From Catenovulum sediminis (GTDB lineage: Bacteria > Pseudomonadota > Gammaproteobacteria > Enterobacterales > Alteromonadaceae): DNA of 64,000 nucleotides. Below, in pieces: positions 20,898 through 31,896 of this stretch (within the stretch, counting starts at the first letter, position 1; every line of letters starts with the position of its first letter). The notes under the pieces were generated by a model. It was not told the DNA's origin. It searched no databases and worked only from the letters and a program-made list of their open reading frames with translations. Where the stretch lies: positions 3,038,001 through 3,102,000 of the forward strand of contig NZ_CP041660.1 of the NCBI RefSeq assembly GCF_007289895.1, given 5' to 3'. The translations under genes were made by a program, and so were the position numbers.

Positions 20898-22112
20898 ATG
20901 AAAAGAGCTGTGATTACTGGCCTGGGAATTGTATCAAGTATTGGTAATGACGCTAAAGAAGTATTGGCGTCATTAAAGACTGGCCGTTCTGGTATAACAC
21001 ACTCTCAACAGTTTGCTGATATGAAAATGCGAAGCCAAGTTTGGGGGAAAGTTGATATAGACTTGTCTGAGCATATTGATCGCAAACAATTAAGATTTAT
21101 GGGAGATGCTGCCGGTTATGCCTATGTTGCAATGCAACAAGCCATTACTGATTCAGGATTAACCGAAGAAATGGTATCTAACCCTAGAGCCGGTTTAATT
21201 GTCGGTTCGGGTGGCGCGTCATCAGCAAATCAGGTTGCTGCGGCAGACACAATGCGAGAAAAAGGTGTTAGACGAGTAGGGCCATATATGGTGACTAAAA
21301 CCATGGGGTCAACTGCTTCTGCTTGCTTGGCAACCCCGTTTAAAATAAAAGGCGTAAATTATTCGGTTAGCTCGGCATGTGCAACATCAGCGCATTGCAT
21401 TGGCCAAGCTTGGGAGCAAATCCAACTGGGTAAACAAGATGTTGTTTTCGCTGGTGGTGGTGAAGAATTAGATTGGACCATGGCATGTCTATTTGATGGC
21501 ATGGGCGCTTTATCGACCAAATACAACGAGACACCTGAAAAGGCATCCCGTACTTATGATGCTGATCGTGATGGTTTTGTAATTGCAGGTGGCGGCGGTA
21601 TTGTCGTTGTTGAAGAATTAGAGCACGCGCTTGCACGTGGTGCCAAGATATATGGCGAAATCGTAGGTTACGGAGCAACATCAGACGGCTACGATATGGT
21701 TGCGCCATCAGGTGAAGGCGCGATCAGATGTATGCAACAGGCGATGTCTACAGTTGATGCATCAATAGACTATGTAAATACGCACGGTACATCAACACCG
21801 GTAGGCGATGTAAAAGAGCTTGAAGCGATTCAAAATGTATTTACAGAATATAAACCTGCCATTAGTGCGACTAAAGCGATGACAGGGCACTCACTGGGTG
21901 CAGCAGGGGTTCAAGAAGCAATTTACTCATTGCTAATGTTAGACAATGACTTTATTGCCCCCTCAATTAATATTGAAACCTTAGACGAAAAAGCCCAAGG
22001 TTTAGATGTTGTATTAGAGCCAAGAGAGGCTGAATTACAAACTGTCATGTCTAACAGCTTTGGTTTTGGTGGTACAAACGCAACTTTAGTCTTTAAGCGC
22101 TTCCAAGCTTAA
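20898..22112 (+). CDS. fabB: 3-oxoacyl-ACP synthase I
   Basis: A 404-residue beta-ketoacyl-ACP synthase of the FabB type, which elongates acyl-ACP and is needed for unsaturated fatty acids. The catalytic Cys is in [11 protein letters not shown]. The His residues are in [12 protein letters not shown] and [11 protein letters not shown], and the C-terminal [14 protein letters not shown] is intact. GAGAGG lies before the ATG. It is followed by pdxB. Confidence 0.96.
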   Translation: MKRAVITGLGIVSSIGNDAKEVLASLKTGRSGITHSQQFADMKMRSQVWGKVDIDLSEHIDRKQLRFMGDAAGYAYVAMQQAITDSGLTEEMVSNPRAGLIVGSGGASSANQVAAADTMREKGVRRVGPYMVTKTMGSTASACLATPFKIKGVNYSVSSACATSAHCIGQAWEQIQLGKQDVVFAGGGEELDWTMACLFDGMGALSTKYNETPEKASRTYDADRDGFVIAGGGGIVVVEELEHALARGAKIYGEIVGYGATSDGYDMVAPSGEGAIRCMQQAMSTVDASIDYVNTHGTSTPVGDVKELEAIQNVFTEYKPAISATKAMTGHSLGAAGVQEAIYSLLMLDNDFIAPSINIETLDEKAQGLDVVLEPREAELQTVMSNSFGFGGTNATLVFKRFQA

Positions 22113-22179
22113 TGTAATAGATGAAGGTGTGCTTAAAGCGCACCTTCTGACTTCCCAATTTATTAGAATCAGGTGTTTA

Positions 22180-23328
22180 ATGGCCCAAGAGCTGCATTTT
22201 TTTATCGAAGACTCACTATTGTATGCAGAGGAGTTTTTCTCTTCATTAGGTAAAATTACTCGATTTAAAGGACGTGATGTAACCGCTGAAGAAATTTCAG
22301 ATGCCGATTATTTGTTGACGCGTTCAACAACAAAGGTAAATGAAAGTTTGTTAAACAAGTGCTCTAAACTACAGTTTGTTGGTACAGCCACGGCGGGCTA
22401 CAATCATATTGATGCACAATACCTAAAAGGCAGAAATATCCCATGGTCTTCTGCCGCAGGTTGTAATGCCGATGCGGTTGCCGATTATGTACTGAGTAGC
22501 GCCTTTAATTTAGCAAACAAATATGGCTTTCTGGTCTCTGATAAAAAAATAGCAATAGTCGGAGTCGGTGAAATTGGTCGTCGATTAAACAAACGCTTTG
22601 CGGCAATAGGTTGTGAGGTTGTTCTATACGATCCTGTTAGAGCGCAAACTGAAAGTGATTTTCAAAGTGCAAGTTTTGACGATGTATTGGCATGTGATCT
22701 AATTACTTGTCATGTTCCTTATGTAAAAGAAGGTCCATACGCAACGCATCATATGTTCAATGAAGCAACCTTGTTAAAACTGCCTAAACAAACCATTTTA
22801 ATAAATGCGTGTCGAGGAGAAGTGGTTAATAATCAAGACTTATTATCCGTCTTCAAACAAGGGCATTCTTTACATGTCGTATTAGATGTTTTTGAAAATG
22901 AGCCCAATATAGAGTTAGACTTATTGCCTTATTTAGAGTTTGGCACACCTCACATTGCAGGGCACAGTTTAGAGGGAAAGGCGCGTGGAACCGAAATATT
23001 ATATAAGCTAGTTTGTAAAAGACTAGGCATAGAACCCACCGTGTTATTAGAAGATTTATTGCCGGCAATGGCGATTAACCGAATGGAATTAACGCGAGAA
23101 TATCAACTCAGTCAAAGGCAATACAGAGCATTAATGAACCTAGTTTATGATATTCGAAACGATGACCTAGATTTTCGTATGGGATTAGCGAAAGCACCTG
23201 AAAGTTTTGATCTACTCAGGAAAAATTACGCTATACGAAGAGAATTAACTTCACTTAAAGTAGAGTGCGATAAAAGTTTGTATCAAACATTCACCGATTT
23301 AGGGTTTAATACTCGATTATTGGATTAA
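22180..23328 (+). CDS. pdxB: Erythronate-4-phosphate dehydrogenase
   Basis: A D-2-hydroxyacid dehydrogenase family enzyme of the de novo pyridoxal phosphate pathway. TRSTTKVNESLL and FVGTATAGYNHID are PdxB signatures. The NAD-binding VGVGEIGRRLNKRF and catalytic ACRGEVVNNQDL and GTPHIAGHSLEGKARGTE follow. The ATG at 22180 (382 residues) aligns with the family, whereas an upstream frame start at 22129 adds 17 unmatched residues. PdxB next to fabB/fimV/truA is the usual arrangement. Confidence 0.93.
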   Translation: MAQELHFFIEDSLLYAEEFFSSLGKITRFKGRDVTAEEISDADYLLTRSTTKVNESLLNKCSKLQFVGTATAGYNHIDAQYLKGRNIPWSSAAGCNADAVADYVLSSAFNLANKYGFLVSDKKIAIVGVGEIGRRLNKRFAAIGCEVVLYDPVRAQTESDFQSASFDDVLACDLITCHVPYVKEGPYATHHMFNEATLLKLPKQTILINACRGEVVNNQDLLSVFKQGHSLHVVLDVFENEPNIELDLLPYLEFGTPHIAGHSLEGKARGTEILYKLVCKRLGIEPTVLLEDLLPAMAINRMELTREYQLSQRQYRALMNLVYDIRNDDLDFRMGLAKAPESFDLLRKNYAIRRELTSLKVECDKSLYQTFTDLGFNTRLLD

Positions 23329-23429
23329 AAAGAATCTGAGTGGTTTCAATTAGATGAAACCACATGGAACAAGGTTTGCTTAATAACTATAATAACGCGT
23401 AGATAACGCCAAAGTGGGACAGTAACAGA

Positions 23430-26400
23430 ATGCGCTTGTATAAAAAACTAGGAATTGCATTGTTATGGTTGTTCCTTATAGGAACACCATCATATAGTGT
23501 TATAGAATTTTTTGTTTCAGCAGAAGCGCATGCTGAGATGCGGATCCGTGGAGATAAAGAAAATGATGACGGATTATCTGGACGCACTTATGGTCCCATC
23601 ACACCTAAAGATACCTTGTGGCAAATTGCTACCCAATATAAACCAGACAATAGTGTCACCACCTATCAAGTTATGGTGGCAATTTATCAAGCTAATAGCG
23701 AATCGTTTTTAAACAATAACTTAAATAGCATGCGAAGTGGCGCTGTGCTTGAGTTACCCACTTTATCTGCCATTCGAAAAGTTAACAAAACCGCAGCCAA
23801 GAATAAATCTGATTTAGACGACGAAATTTGGGCGCAAAAGCAGCGGAAGTACCTTGCCGCTCAGCAAGACCCAGAAGAAAAAAAGCGGCAGGAAACAGCC
23901 AAACAATCAGATGTTGAAACGGCTAAAACTCAACTGGAAGATAAAATAAGCCAATTGCAGCAAGAACAGCTGCAATCTTATGGTTTATTAAAAGAACAAT
24001 TTTCGGCCTCACTAGATAGCATTCAAGTATTGTTAGAAGAGAACGAACGCTTGAAAAATCGTTTGGTTAATGTCAATGAAGAGGTTATCGAATTAAAACA
24101 GCAAGTTGGTCAAGACAGCTTGTTACAAAAGCAAATGGAACAGATTCTGGCGCAACAAACAGAAATGCTAGAGCAAAAGCGCAAAGAACTGGAAGAGGCA
24201 AATAAAAGCTTAGTTAAAGAGTTGTGGCAAGCCATTACAAACAGTGTTATGTACATGATTTTATTGGCAACACTCCCAGCTTTATTGATTATCGGTGGGT
24301 TGCTGTTGTGGTGGCGCGCTAAGAAAAAAGCAGCAGAAAATAGTGAAACAAAAGAGCAGGCACAAAGAGAAACCAGCCCTCAAAACGATGTGCAGGATGA
24401 TTTTAATTTATCGCCGACAATGCCAGATAGCACAGACTCAAACGACTTTGACGTTGATGAGTCCATACGCTTAGATGAGAATGATGACTTATTGCCGCCG
24501 TTGGATGAAGAAAATACAAGCGGTGATGATGAACTGGTATATGAAGAAGATGATGATTTACTAGATGTACCCGATGATGCGTTTGACGATGATTTGCTAG
24601 AGCAGTCACTTGATGACATTATCGGCGACGATGGCGATCAAACAGTATCGGATGATGATATTGATGCGTTATTAGAAGAAGCGACTGCTGATATCGGGGA
24701 TGAATTAGCTGAAAATGAAGCGCTGGAAGGCGATGAACTATCGCAAGATGATTTAGATTCCTTATTTAGTACGGATGAAGATTCGAATGACAATGTTGAT
24801 GAAGACGATATCGACGCATTGTTATCAGAGAATAAATCCGACTCGGTCGTCGATGAAGACGATATAGATGCGCTGCTTTCAGAAACACAAGACGCAGACA
24901 ATCAAGAATCACAAGATGTCGATGAAGACGATATAGATGCGCTGCTTTCAGAAACACAAGACGCAGGCAATCAAGAATCACAAGATGTCGATGAAGACGA
25001 TATAGACGCGCTGCTTTCAGAAACTCAAGACGCAGGCGATCAAGACTCGCAAGACGTCGATGAAGATGATATCGATGCGCTGCTTTCACAAACACAGGCC
25101 GCAGGAAACCAAGACTCGCAAGACGTCGATGAAGATGATATCGATGCTTTATTGTCGGCTACACAGGAATCTGATGCGTCCGAGCAAGAAAATCAACAGC
25201 TTACGACAGATGTAGATGATGATATTGAAGATGCAGATCTAGATGCATTGTTAGATGAAGATATGGCAAAAAATAAGCCAGTCGATGAATCTAAGCTCAG
25301 CGAAGATGTCGATTTAGACGATATGTTAGGTGACGATGAGCAACCTGACGATGCGTCAAGTATGGATGTAAATGAAGAGGCAGATGATTCAGATGACGCA
25401 TTTGATATAGATGCGCTGTTAGATGAAGCTCAAACTGAAGATGTTGAAGAAGCAAATGAATCTCTCTCTCATGCATTTGACCCAGATAATAATGAATCGA
25501 GTAACGCAGTTCGTGATGAAGGCAGCGAAGAGGCAACGGATGATGATCAGGTTGATATAGACGCGCTGCTTTCTGAGCATGAGTTAGATGAAGAAAATGA
25601 TGATGAACCTATAGATATAGACTCATTACTATCGGATAACCAAGACGATATCGAAGATGAGATAGATATAGATGCGCTGTTGTCCGAAAGTGATCTTGAA
25701 GAAAGCGATAATGATGAAGAATCGGTCTTAGACGAAGATTTCATGGGGGACGAGTTCCCACAAGAAACCGCGCAGGATGAATCCGCAGAGCCAGAAGCTC
25801 ACAGTGAAACTGAAGATGAATTAGCGTTAGACGATGATTTCATTGGCGACGAAAGTCCAGAAGAAGCGGCGCTTGATGAAACTGCACTGGATGAATCCGC
25901 AGAGCCAGAAGCTCACAGTGAAACTGAAGATGAATTAGCGTTAGACGATGATTTCATTGGCGACGAAAGTCCAGAAGAAGCGGCGCTTGATGAAACTGCA
26001 CTGGATGAATCCGCAGAGCCAGAAGCTCACAGTGAAACTGAAGATGAATTAGCGTTAGACGATGATTTCATTGGCGACGAAAGTCCAGAAGAAACAGCGC
26101 TTGATGAATCTGTACTGGATGAATCCGCAGAGCCAGAAGCTCACAGTGAAACTGAAGATGAACTAACGTTAGACGATGATTTTATCGGCGACGAAAGTCC
26201 AGAAGAAGCGGCGCTTGATGAAACCGCGCAGGATGAATCCGCAGAACAAGAAGCTCACAGTGAAACTGAAGATGAACTAACGTTAGACGATGATTTTATC
26301 GGCGACGAAAGTCCAGAAGAAGCGGCGCTTGATGAAACCGCGCAGGATGAATCCGCAGAACAAGAAGCGCAAAATGAAACTGAAGATGAACTAACGTTAG

Positions 26401-28079
26401 ACGATGATTTTATCGGCGACGAAAGTCCAGAAGAAGTAGCGCTTGATGAAACGGCACTTGATGAAAATAACAGTGATAAATTAACTGAAAGTGACTTACC
26501 GGAAGAAGAACTGTCAGCAGGTGAGCTACAAGATGAAGAACTTTTAGACGAAAACCTTTTAGAAGACGATCTTTTAGAAGACGGGATCGCGGCAACGGAT
26601 GTTCCAGAATCAGCAGAAGAATCTCAAAGCGACACTGCTGATGAACTGACACTAGATGACGATTTTATCGGCGACGAGCTCCCAGAAGAAACAGCGCTTG
26701 ATGAATCTGCACTGGATGAATCCGCAGAGCCAGAAGCTCACAGTGAAACTGAAGATGAACTAACGTTAGACGATGATTTTATCGGCGACGAAAGTCCAGA
26801 AGAAGCGGCGCTTGATGAAACCGCGCAGGATGAATCCGCCGAGCAAGAAGCTCAAAGTGAAACTGAAGATGAACTAACGTTAGACGATGATTTTATCGGC
26901 GACGAAAGTCCAGAAGAAGCGGCGCTTGATGAAACCGCAGAGCAAGAAGCTCAAAGTGAAACTGAAGATGAACTAACGTTAGACGATGATTTTATCGGCG
27001 ACGAAAGTCCAGAAGAAGTAGCGCTTGATGAAACGGCACTGGATGAGACGGCACTTGATGAAAATAACAGTGATGAATTAACTGAAAGTGACTTACCTGA
27101 AGAAGAACTGTCAGCAGGTGAGCTACAAGATGAAGAACTTTTAGACGAAGACCTTTTAGAAGACGATCTCGCGGCAACGGATGTTCCAGAATCAGCAGAA
27201 GAATCTCAAAGCGACACTGCTGATGAACTGACACTAGAAGACGATACTCCCGAATTAGACTCAGTTGCAGAAACAGACGATAGCAATGGTGAAAATCCAG
27301 CAGATGACGAAATAAATCTGGATATAGAGTTTACCGAGGATGATGCAAAAGCGTTAGAAGGTGAGTTAGATTGGGACTCATTATTAGACGAAATTGATGA
27401 TGAAACTGACAACAGCCAAGAAAGTGAAGAAGCTCAACGAGCACTGGAAAAGGAATTAAATTTTGACGAACTCTTGTCAAATGAACCAGATATCGACGAT
27501 ATCATTCGTGAAGATGAGGGCGCTGACACACTAGAGGTTGCTGAAGAACCGAATATAGCAGCGGATGATCCAAACTTACAAGAGTTAGATGATTATGAGA
27601 ACACTAACTTTGATGAGCTGCTCAACGAGCTCACCGTTGACGAAACTTCAAATGACAATGCAACTAGCGATGACGCACTGGATATGGACGCGTTGTTGGC
27701 AGACGAGGAAGTCGGTGATCTTGACATTGATATTGATGATGCAGATAACAATCAAGAACTCGATGAAAGAGACTTGTTGGATGTCGATTCAATCATTGAG
27801 CAATTAGAAGATGAAGAACAAGATGAAGAGCCATACAATGAGCCACTAGCAGATGTAGGCTTAGATGATTTTATCGCTAAAGAAAATATTTCTAACATTG
27901 ATGTTGATCAGGAAAATGCCAATGGCATGCAAGCTAAGTTAGATTTGGCCTATGCATATAGCGAAATAGATGACTTTGAGTCAGCGATGAGTGCTATAGA
28001 TGATGTGTTACAACATGGCGATCCAGCACAAAAAGAAGAAGCAGAGCAACTGCTGGAAAAAATTAAAGCCAGTGAATAA
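23430..28079 (+). CDS. fimV: FimV/HubP-type polar landmark protein with acidic repeats
   Basis: A 1549-residue inner-membrane protein. In order: signal sequence (about 1-36), a LysM-like periplasmic domain (about 54-110, ITPKDTLWQIATQY), a Gln/Glu-rich coiled coil (about 165-265), one transmembrane helix (about 272-294, MYMILLATLPALLIIGG), and a very acidic cytoplasmic region. The last 55 residues form the FimV C-terminal domain (MQAKLDLAYAYSEIDDFESAMSAIDDVL). HubP/FimV proteins recruit chemosensory, flagellar, pilus and chromosome-partitioning proteins to the cell pole. It is upstream of truA as in Vibrio and Pseudomonas. Repeat copy number could be unstable. Confidence 0.93.
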   Translation: MRLYKKLGIALLWLFLIGTPSYSVIEFFVSAEAHAEMRIRGDKENDDGLSGRTYGPITPKDTLWQIATQYKPDNSVTTYQVMVAIYQANSESFLNNNLNSMRSGAVLELPTLSAIRKVNKTAAKNKSDLDDEIWAQKQRKYLAAQQDPEEKKRQETAKQSDVETAKTQLEDKISQLQQEQLQSYGLLKEQFSASLDSIQVLLEENERLKNRLVNVNEEVIELKQQVGQDSLLQKQMEQILAQQTEMLEQKRKELEEANKSLVKELWQAITNSVMYMILLATLPALLIIGGLLLWWRAKKKAAENSETKEQAQRETSPQNDVQDDFNLSPTMPDSTDSNDFDVDESIRLDENDDLLPPLDEENTSGDDELVYEEDDDLLDVPDDAFDDDLLEQSLDDIIGDDGDQTVSDDDIDALLEEATADIGDELAENEALEGDELSQDDLDSLFSTDEDSNDNVDEDDIDALLSENKSDSVVDEDDIDALLSETQDADNQESQDVDEDDIDALLSETQDAGNQESQDVDEDDIDALLSETQDAGDQDSQDVDEDDIDALLSQTQAAGNQDSQDVDEDDIDALLSATQESDASEQENQQLTTDVDDDIEDADLDALLDEDMAKNKPVDESKLSEDVDLDDMLGDDEQPDDASSMDVNEEADDSDDAFDIDALLDEAQTEDVEEANESLSHAFDPDNNESSNAVRDEGSEEATDDDQVDIDALLSEHELDEENDDEPIDIDSLLSDNQDDIEDEIDIDALLSESDLEESDNDEESVLDEDFMGDEFPQETAQDESAEPEAHSETEDELALDDDFIGDESPEEAALDETALDESAEPEAHSETEDELALDDDFIGDESPEEAALDETALDESAEPEAHSETEDELALDDDFIGDESPEETALDESVLDESAEPEAHSETEDELTLDDDFIGDESPEEAALDETAQDESAEQEAHSETEDELTLDDDFIGDESPEEAALDETAQDESAEQEAQNETEDELTLDDDFIGDESPEEVALDETALDENNSDKLTESDLPEEELSAGELQDEELLDENLLEDDLLEDGIAATDVPESAEESQSDTADELTLDDDFIGDELPEETALDESALDESAEPEAHSETEDELTLDDDFIGDESPEEAALDETAQDESAEQEAQSETEDELTLDDDFIGDESPEEAALDETAEQEAQSETEDELTLDDDFIGDESPEEVALDETALDETALDENNSDELTESDLPEEELSAGELQDEELLDEDLLEDDLAATDVPESAEESQSDTADELTLEDDTPELDSVAETDDSNGENPADDEINLDIEFTEDDAKALEGELDWDSLLDEIDDETDNSQESEEAQRALEKELNFDELLSNEPDIDDIIREDEGADTLEVAEEPNIAADDPNLQELDDYENTNFDELLNELTVDETSNDNATSDDALDMDALLADEEVGDLDIDIDDADNNQELDERDLLDVDSIIEQLEDEEQDEEPYNEPLADVGLDDFIAKENISNIDVDQENANGMQAKLDLAYAYSEIDDFESAMSAIDDVLQHGDPAQKEEAEQLLEKIKASE
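24840..25165 (+). repeat. 60-bp tandem repeats in fimV
   Basis: About five head-to-tail units each encode VDEDDIDALLSxTQ plus a short spacer (20 residues). Units are close to identical at the DNA level, for example the recurring GATGAAGACGATATAGATGC, so they can expand or contract. Further looser DIDALL copies occur on both sides. Confidence 0.88.
25740..27240 (+). repeat. Large acidic tandem repeat block in fimV with nested duplication
   Basis: Units of roughly 100-126 bp encode ETEDEL(A/T)LDDDFIGDESPEE plus a variable Asp/Glu/Ala tail, about ten copies. On top of this, a segment encoding the ELSAGELQDEELLDE...ATDVPESAEESQ stretch occurs twice, about 580 bp apart (near 26.50 and 27.09 kb), so a multi-unit block was itself duplicated. 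Confidence 0.88.
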
Positions 28080-28139
28080 ACTGGTTTTCCTTTGCTTAAA
28101 CACTATAATAGCCGCACTTTTTAGCAGCATCAGAAGTTC

Positions 28140-28928
28140 ATGAAAATAGCATTAGGTATAGAATACGATGGCGCGGCATATTCGGGCTGGCAACGGCAGT
28201 CACATATACAATCTGTCCAGGCTAGATTAGAAACCGCCTTATCAAAAATAGCTGATAGTCCAATTGCAGTTACCTGCGCAGGTCGTACTGATGCAGGCGT
28301 TCATGCAACCGGGCAGATAGTGCATTTTAATTGCCCGATAGAAAGAAAGCTATCAGCCTGGACCTTGGGGGCGAACGCTAATTTACCAGACGACATCGCC
28401 GTTCGATGGGCTGTCGAAGTTGCAGAGGAGTTTGATGCCCGTTTCTCGGCTACCGCACGTCGATATCGATATATTATTTTTAATAGCCGTATTCGAGCCG
28501 GCATTTTCAAACAAGGCGTTACTCAATTTTACGAACCCTTAGATGAAATTAAAATGCATCAGGCAGCGCAAACTCTAATTGGTGAGCAAGACTTCACTGC
28601 TTTTAGGGCATCGCACTGCCAATCCAATACCCCGTTTAGAAATATTCATCAAGTGACTGTTTCGCGTAAAGGACGTTATGTCATAGTCGATATTACAGCG
28701 AATGCATTTTTACACCATATGGTGAGAAATATCGTAGGCTCCTTGATGGAAATAGGACGGGGTCAGCAAGCGATAAATTGGATAGCCGAATTGTTAGAGC
28801 AAAAAGACAGAACTTTAGCTGCGGCGACGGCTAAACCGAATGGTTTGTATTTAGTGAAAGTATTTTATCCTGAGAAATTTGGTATCCCAGAACACCCGAT
28901 GGGACCGTTATTTTTAACGGATGACTAA
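28140..28928 (+). CDS. truA: tRNA pseudouridine(38-40) synthase TruA
   Basis: A 262-residue pseudouridine synthase modifying positions 38-40 of the anticodon arm. It begins [20 protein letters not shown]. The catalytic Asp lies in [15 protein letters not shown]. The [18 protein letters not shown] and [19 protein letters not shown] motifs are present. It follows fimV by 60 bp and is likely part of the same transcript or closely linked. Confidence 0.97.
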   Translation: MKIALGIEYDGAAYSGWQRQSHIQSVQARLETALSKIADSPIAVTCAGRTDAGVHATGQIVHFNCPIERKLSAWTLGANANLPDDIAVRWAVEVAEEFDARFSATARRYRYIIFNSRIRAGIFKQGVTQFYEPLDEIKMHQAAQTLIGEQDFTAFRASHCQSNTPFRNIHQVTVSRKGRYVIVDITANAFLHHMVRNIVGSLMEIGRGQQAINWIAELLEQKDRTLAAATAKPNGLYLVKVFYPEKFGIPEHPMGPLFLTDD

Positions 28929-29059
28929 GATTTATATCGTAACTTAAGGTTTTAGTTAAAAATGCGCGTAGATTATGGTTTAATGTGCGCCAATTGGCCG
29001 GTCTAGTTGATGGCTAGATCAAGGATTCGTTTAGCAAATTTATAACCCAGAGATAATCA

Positions 29060-29920
29060 ATGAGTTGGATCGAAAAAATACTCCCGAAAACAAATTCGAC
29101 TAAAAAGAGTAATGTGCCTGAAGGTGTATGGGTAAAATGTGATGAATGTAGTTCTGTTTTATATAGAGCTGATATTGAACAACAGCAAAATGTTTGTCCA
29201 AAATGTAATCACCACATGCGAATTGGTGCGCGCCGCAGACTCGATTCGTTTTTAGACCCGGAAAACAAAGTAGAAATTGCCGGTGATTTAGAGCCACAAG
29301 ACGTTCTCAAATTCAAAGATTCAAAACGCTATAAAGACAGAATTACAGCTGCACAAAAAGCAACTAACGAAAAAGATGCGTTGGTTGCAATGCGGGGAAC
29401 TGTAAGAGGTGTTCCAGTCGTAGCGGTCGCATTTGAATTTGCATTTATGGGTGGCTCAATGGGTTCTGTTGTCGGCGCTCGATTTGTACGCGCAGCTGAA
29501 GAATGCATTAAACACGGATTACCATTAGTTTGTTTTTCTGCTTCTGGCGGAGCTCGAATGCAAGAAGCTTTGATGTCTCTGATGCAAATGGCTAAAACTA
29601 GCGCTGCATTGGCAAGAATGAGCGAAAAAGGCTTACCTTATATCTCAGTGCTAACCGACCCGACCATGGGTGGTGTTTCAGCTAGTTTTGCAATGTTAGG
29701 TGATATTCATATCGCCGAGCCTAAAGCCCTTATTGGTTTTGCCGGGCCACGAGTTATCGAGCAAACCGTTCGCGAAAAGTTACCTGAAGGTTTCCAACGC
29801 AGTGAATTCCTATTGGAAAAAGGTGCAATTGATATGATTGTTGATCGCCGTCAAATGCGAGACACGGTCGCTAGAGTCATATCTAAAATGATGAAGTTAC
29901 CTTCGTCTGAGCAGATTTAA
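29060..29920 (+). CDS. accD: Acetyl-CoA carboxylase carboxyltransferase subunit beta
   Basis: A 286-residue carboxyltransferase subunit that with AccA forms malonyl-CoA for fatty acid synthesis. The N-terminal zinc ribbon is seen as [11 protein letters not shown] and [12 protein letters not shown]. The crotonase-like core includes [22 protein letters not shown] and [17 protein letters not shown]. Its stop codon shares one base with the folC ATG (TAATG), indicating coupled translation. Confidence 0.97.
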   Translation: MSWIEKILPKTNSTKKSNVPEGVWVKCDECSSVLYRADIEQQQNVCPKCNHHMRIGARRRLDSFLDPENKVEIAGDLEPQDVLKFKDSKRYKDRITAAQKATNEKDALVAMRGTVRGVPVVAVAFEFAFMGGSMGSVVGARFVRAAEECIKHGLPLVCFSASGGARMQEALMSLMQMAKTSAALARMSEKGLPYISVLTDPTMGGVSASFAMLGDIHIAEPKALIGFAGPRVIEQTVREKLPEGFQRSEFLLEKGAIDMIVDRRQMRDTVARVISKMMKLPSSEQI

Positions 29921-31173
29921 TGCAGAGTATGGCATCTGAACCTGCCAAATTTAAATCAGTAGATGAATGGCTGGATTATTTAACAGCAATTCATCCAGCT
30001 GAAATTGATATGGGGTTAACTCGAACACAACAGGTGTTCGAGTCGCTTAACCTCGATTTTTCAAACAGTCGAATTGTATTAATAGGTGGCACAAATGGTA
30101 AAGGTACCAGTTGCCAGTTATTGCGCCAGATCTTACAAAAACACGGTTATAGTGTAGGTTGTTACAACTCTCCGCATATTCATGATTATAAAGAGCGTGT
30201 AACCGTTAATGGTGAATGGCTCTCATCACAAGACCATTGTCAGGCTTTTCAGCAAGTTGAAACAGCAAGACGCGACATATCGTTAACTTATTTTGAGTTC
30301 GGTACATTAGCTGCCTTAGTGCTATTGGCTCAGCAACGACCTGATTTTATTTTATTGGAAGTGGGATTAGGTGGTCGTTTAGATGCGACGAATGTTGTTC
30401 AACCCGAAGTTTCAGTGATTACAACGGTTGCACTTGACCATCAAGACTGGTTGGGTAATGACAGAGAAAAAATTGGTTTTGAAAAAGCAGGCATCTATCG
30501 CCAAAACCAAAAAGTTGTCTGCGGGGATGCTAACCCGCCTGAATCAGTAAAAAACGCAGCACAACAATTAGCCTGTGATGCGGTGTGGCAGGGGATTTCT
30601 TTCAAATATTCAGAACATGCAGAATGCTGGAGCTGGTTTGGCAATAAAAACCTTTTATCGCTAAGCAAGCCAAACATGCCTTTGCAAAATGCCAGCACAG
30701 TACTTGCGGTAGTTGAGCAATTGGGTATCGATTTAATTGAAGAGCAACTAAATCAGGTATTGGCTGAGTTTCAAATGCCGGGCCGGTGGCAGAAATTACA
30801 AAGCTGCCCAGACGTATATGTTGATGTTGCGCATAACCCTGAAGCGGTTAAGTTTTTAAGTCATAAATTAGAACGCGAATTTGCCGGCAAAACAACATTG
30901 GCCGTGTTTGGCATGTTAAAAGACAAAGATATTGAAGAATGTCTGGATATTATAAAACCACAAATAGATGTTTGGTATTTAGCCGATATCAATCAGCCGC
31001 GCGGTGCTAAAGCGGCTGAGCTCTACCCATTGTTGGCAGATTGTGAAGTTGCAGGACAGTACGCAAATATTGAGTCAGCTTATCAAGCCGCACTAAATGA
31101 TGCGACTGAACAAACCTGTGTTATTGCATTTGGTTCTTTTTGGGTAATCACGGATTTGATGGGGTCAGAATAA
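29920..31173 (+). CDS. folC: Bifunctional folylpolyglutamate/dihydrofolate synthase
   Basis: A 417-residue Mur-ligase-like enzyme that joins Glu to dihydropteroate and extends polyglutamate tails. The ATP loop IGGTNGKGTSCQLL, the folate loop YNSPHIHDYKERV and LEVGLGGRLDATN are intact, and VDVAHNPEAVKFL marks the C-terminal domain. The first ATG overlaps the accD stop. A second in-frame ATG is at 29929. Confidence 0.96.
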   Translation: MQSMASEPAKFKSVDEWLDYLTAIHPAEIDMGLTRTQQVFESLNLDFSNSRIVLIGGTNGKGTSCQLLRQILQKHGYSVGCYNSPHIHDYKERVTVNGEWLSSQDHCQAFQQVETARRDISLTYFEFGTLAALVLLAQQRPDFILLEVGLGGRLDATNVVQPEVSVITTVALDHQDWLGNDREKIGFEKAGIYRQNQKVVCGDANPPESVKNAAQQLACDAVWQGISFKYSEHAECWSWFGNKNLLSLSKPNMPLQNASTVLAVVEQLGIDLIEEQLNQVLAEFQMPGRWQKLQSCPDVYVDVAHNPEAVKFLSHKLEREFAGKTTLAVFGMLKDKDIEECLDIIKPQIDVWYLADINQPRGAKAAELYPLLADCEVAGQYANIESAYQAALNDATEQTCVIAFGSFWVITDLMGSE

Positions 31174-31176
31174 ATT

Positions 31177-31845
31177 ATGGCAACTTCTTTTCAGAATCGT
31201 TTGGTTGGTAGCATTGTATTTGTCGCGCTAATCGTTATATTTTTACCCGATCTGCTAGATGGTAAAAAAACAGATTATGGCGACCAGTTTCAAACCATAC
31301 CTGCTCGACCTAAAGCACAAGCTATTCCGGCTAAACCAATGTTTCCAAAAGAGGAAATTGAAGTCGCTATTGATAAGCAGCGGGCTAATGCTGTCGATGA
31401 AAATGCAGTGGATGATGTATATTTGGCGCAACCAACCGTGCAGCCAGAAAGTCAAAGCGCTCGCTCTGAAGAGCAGAGTCGTGTGGCTGAGACGGTAGCT
31501 GAAACCTCATCAAGCGAAGAAGTAACAAGCAATCAAACGGCAGTAAAAGACGAAAATAAAAACACAAACACAAACACAAACACAAACAAAAACAAAAATG
31601 AAATAGCTTGGGTAATCCAATTAGGCAGTTTTCGTCATGAAAAAAACGTCAAAAATTTACAAGAAAAGCTCAGCCGAGAAGGTTACGTAACTTTTACACG
31701 ACCACTGCGCACCTCAAATGGTAAACTGACCAAAGTATATGTAGGTCCGGATTTTGACAAAGTGAAATTACAAGCAATGTTACCAGACTTAAAACGCCTT
31801 ACTAATTTAAGTGGAAAAATATCAATTTATGATGTCGCACAATAA
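31177..31845 (+). CDS. dedD: SPOR-domain cell division protein, DedD-like
   Basis: A 222-residue protein with one N-terminal membrane helix (NRLVGSIVFVALIVIFLPDLL, about 6-26), a low-complexity periplasmic linker that includes an Asn/Thr/Lys run encoded by an ACAAAC-type simple repeat (about 31558-31592), and a C-terminal SPOR domain (about 142-220, AWVIQLGSFRHEKNVKNLQEKL). SPOR domains bind denuded septal peptidoglycan. The folC-dedD-cvpA-purF order is conserved, and the gap to folC is three bases. Confidence 0.9.
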   Translation: MATSFQNRLVGSIVFVALIVIFLPDLLDGKKTDYGDQFQTIPARPKAQAIPAKPMFPKEEIEVAIDKQRANAVDENAVDDVYLAQPTVQPESQSARSEEQSRVAETVAETSSSEEVTSNQTAVKDENKNTNTNTNTNKNKNEIAWVIQLGSFRHEKNVKNLQEKLSREGYVTFTRPLRTSNGKLTKVYVGPDFDKVKLQAMLPDLKRLTNLSGKISIYDVAQ

Positions 31846-31896
31846 TATTAGTAATTACACTGGCAAATCTGCTAGAATTCGCCGGCAATTTTCTTC

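Noticed and set aside
24840-27240. Regularly spaced repeats that could be taken for a CRISPR array
   Set aside because: The units are contiguous coding repeats in one long frame with no unique spacers, and no cas genes are present.
24380-27412. Several antisense frames within fimV, rich in Ser or in His and Leu
   Set aside because: They are mirror images of the Asp/Glu-rich repeats and rise and fall with the repeat unit.
28929-29059. Possible tRNA or small RNA between truA and accD
   Set aside because: No cloverleaf or terminator could be formed; it looks like an ordinary promoter region.
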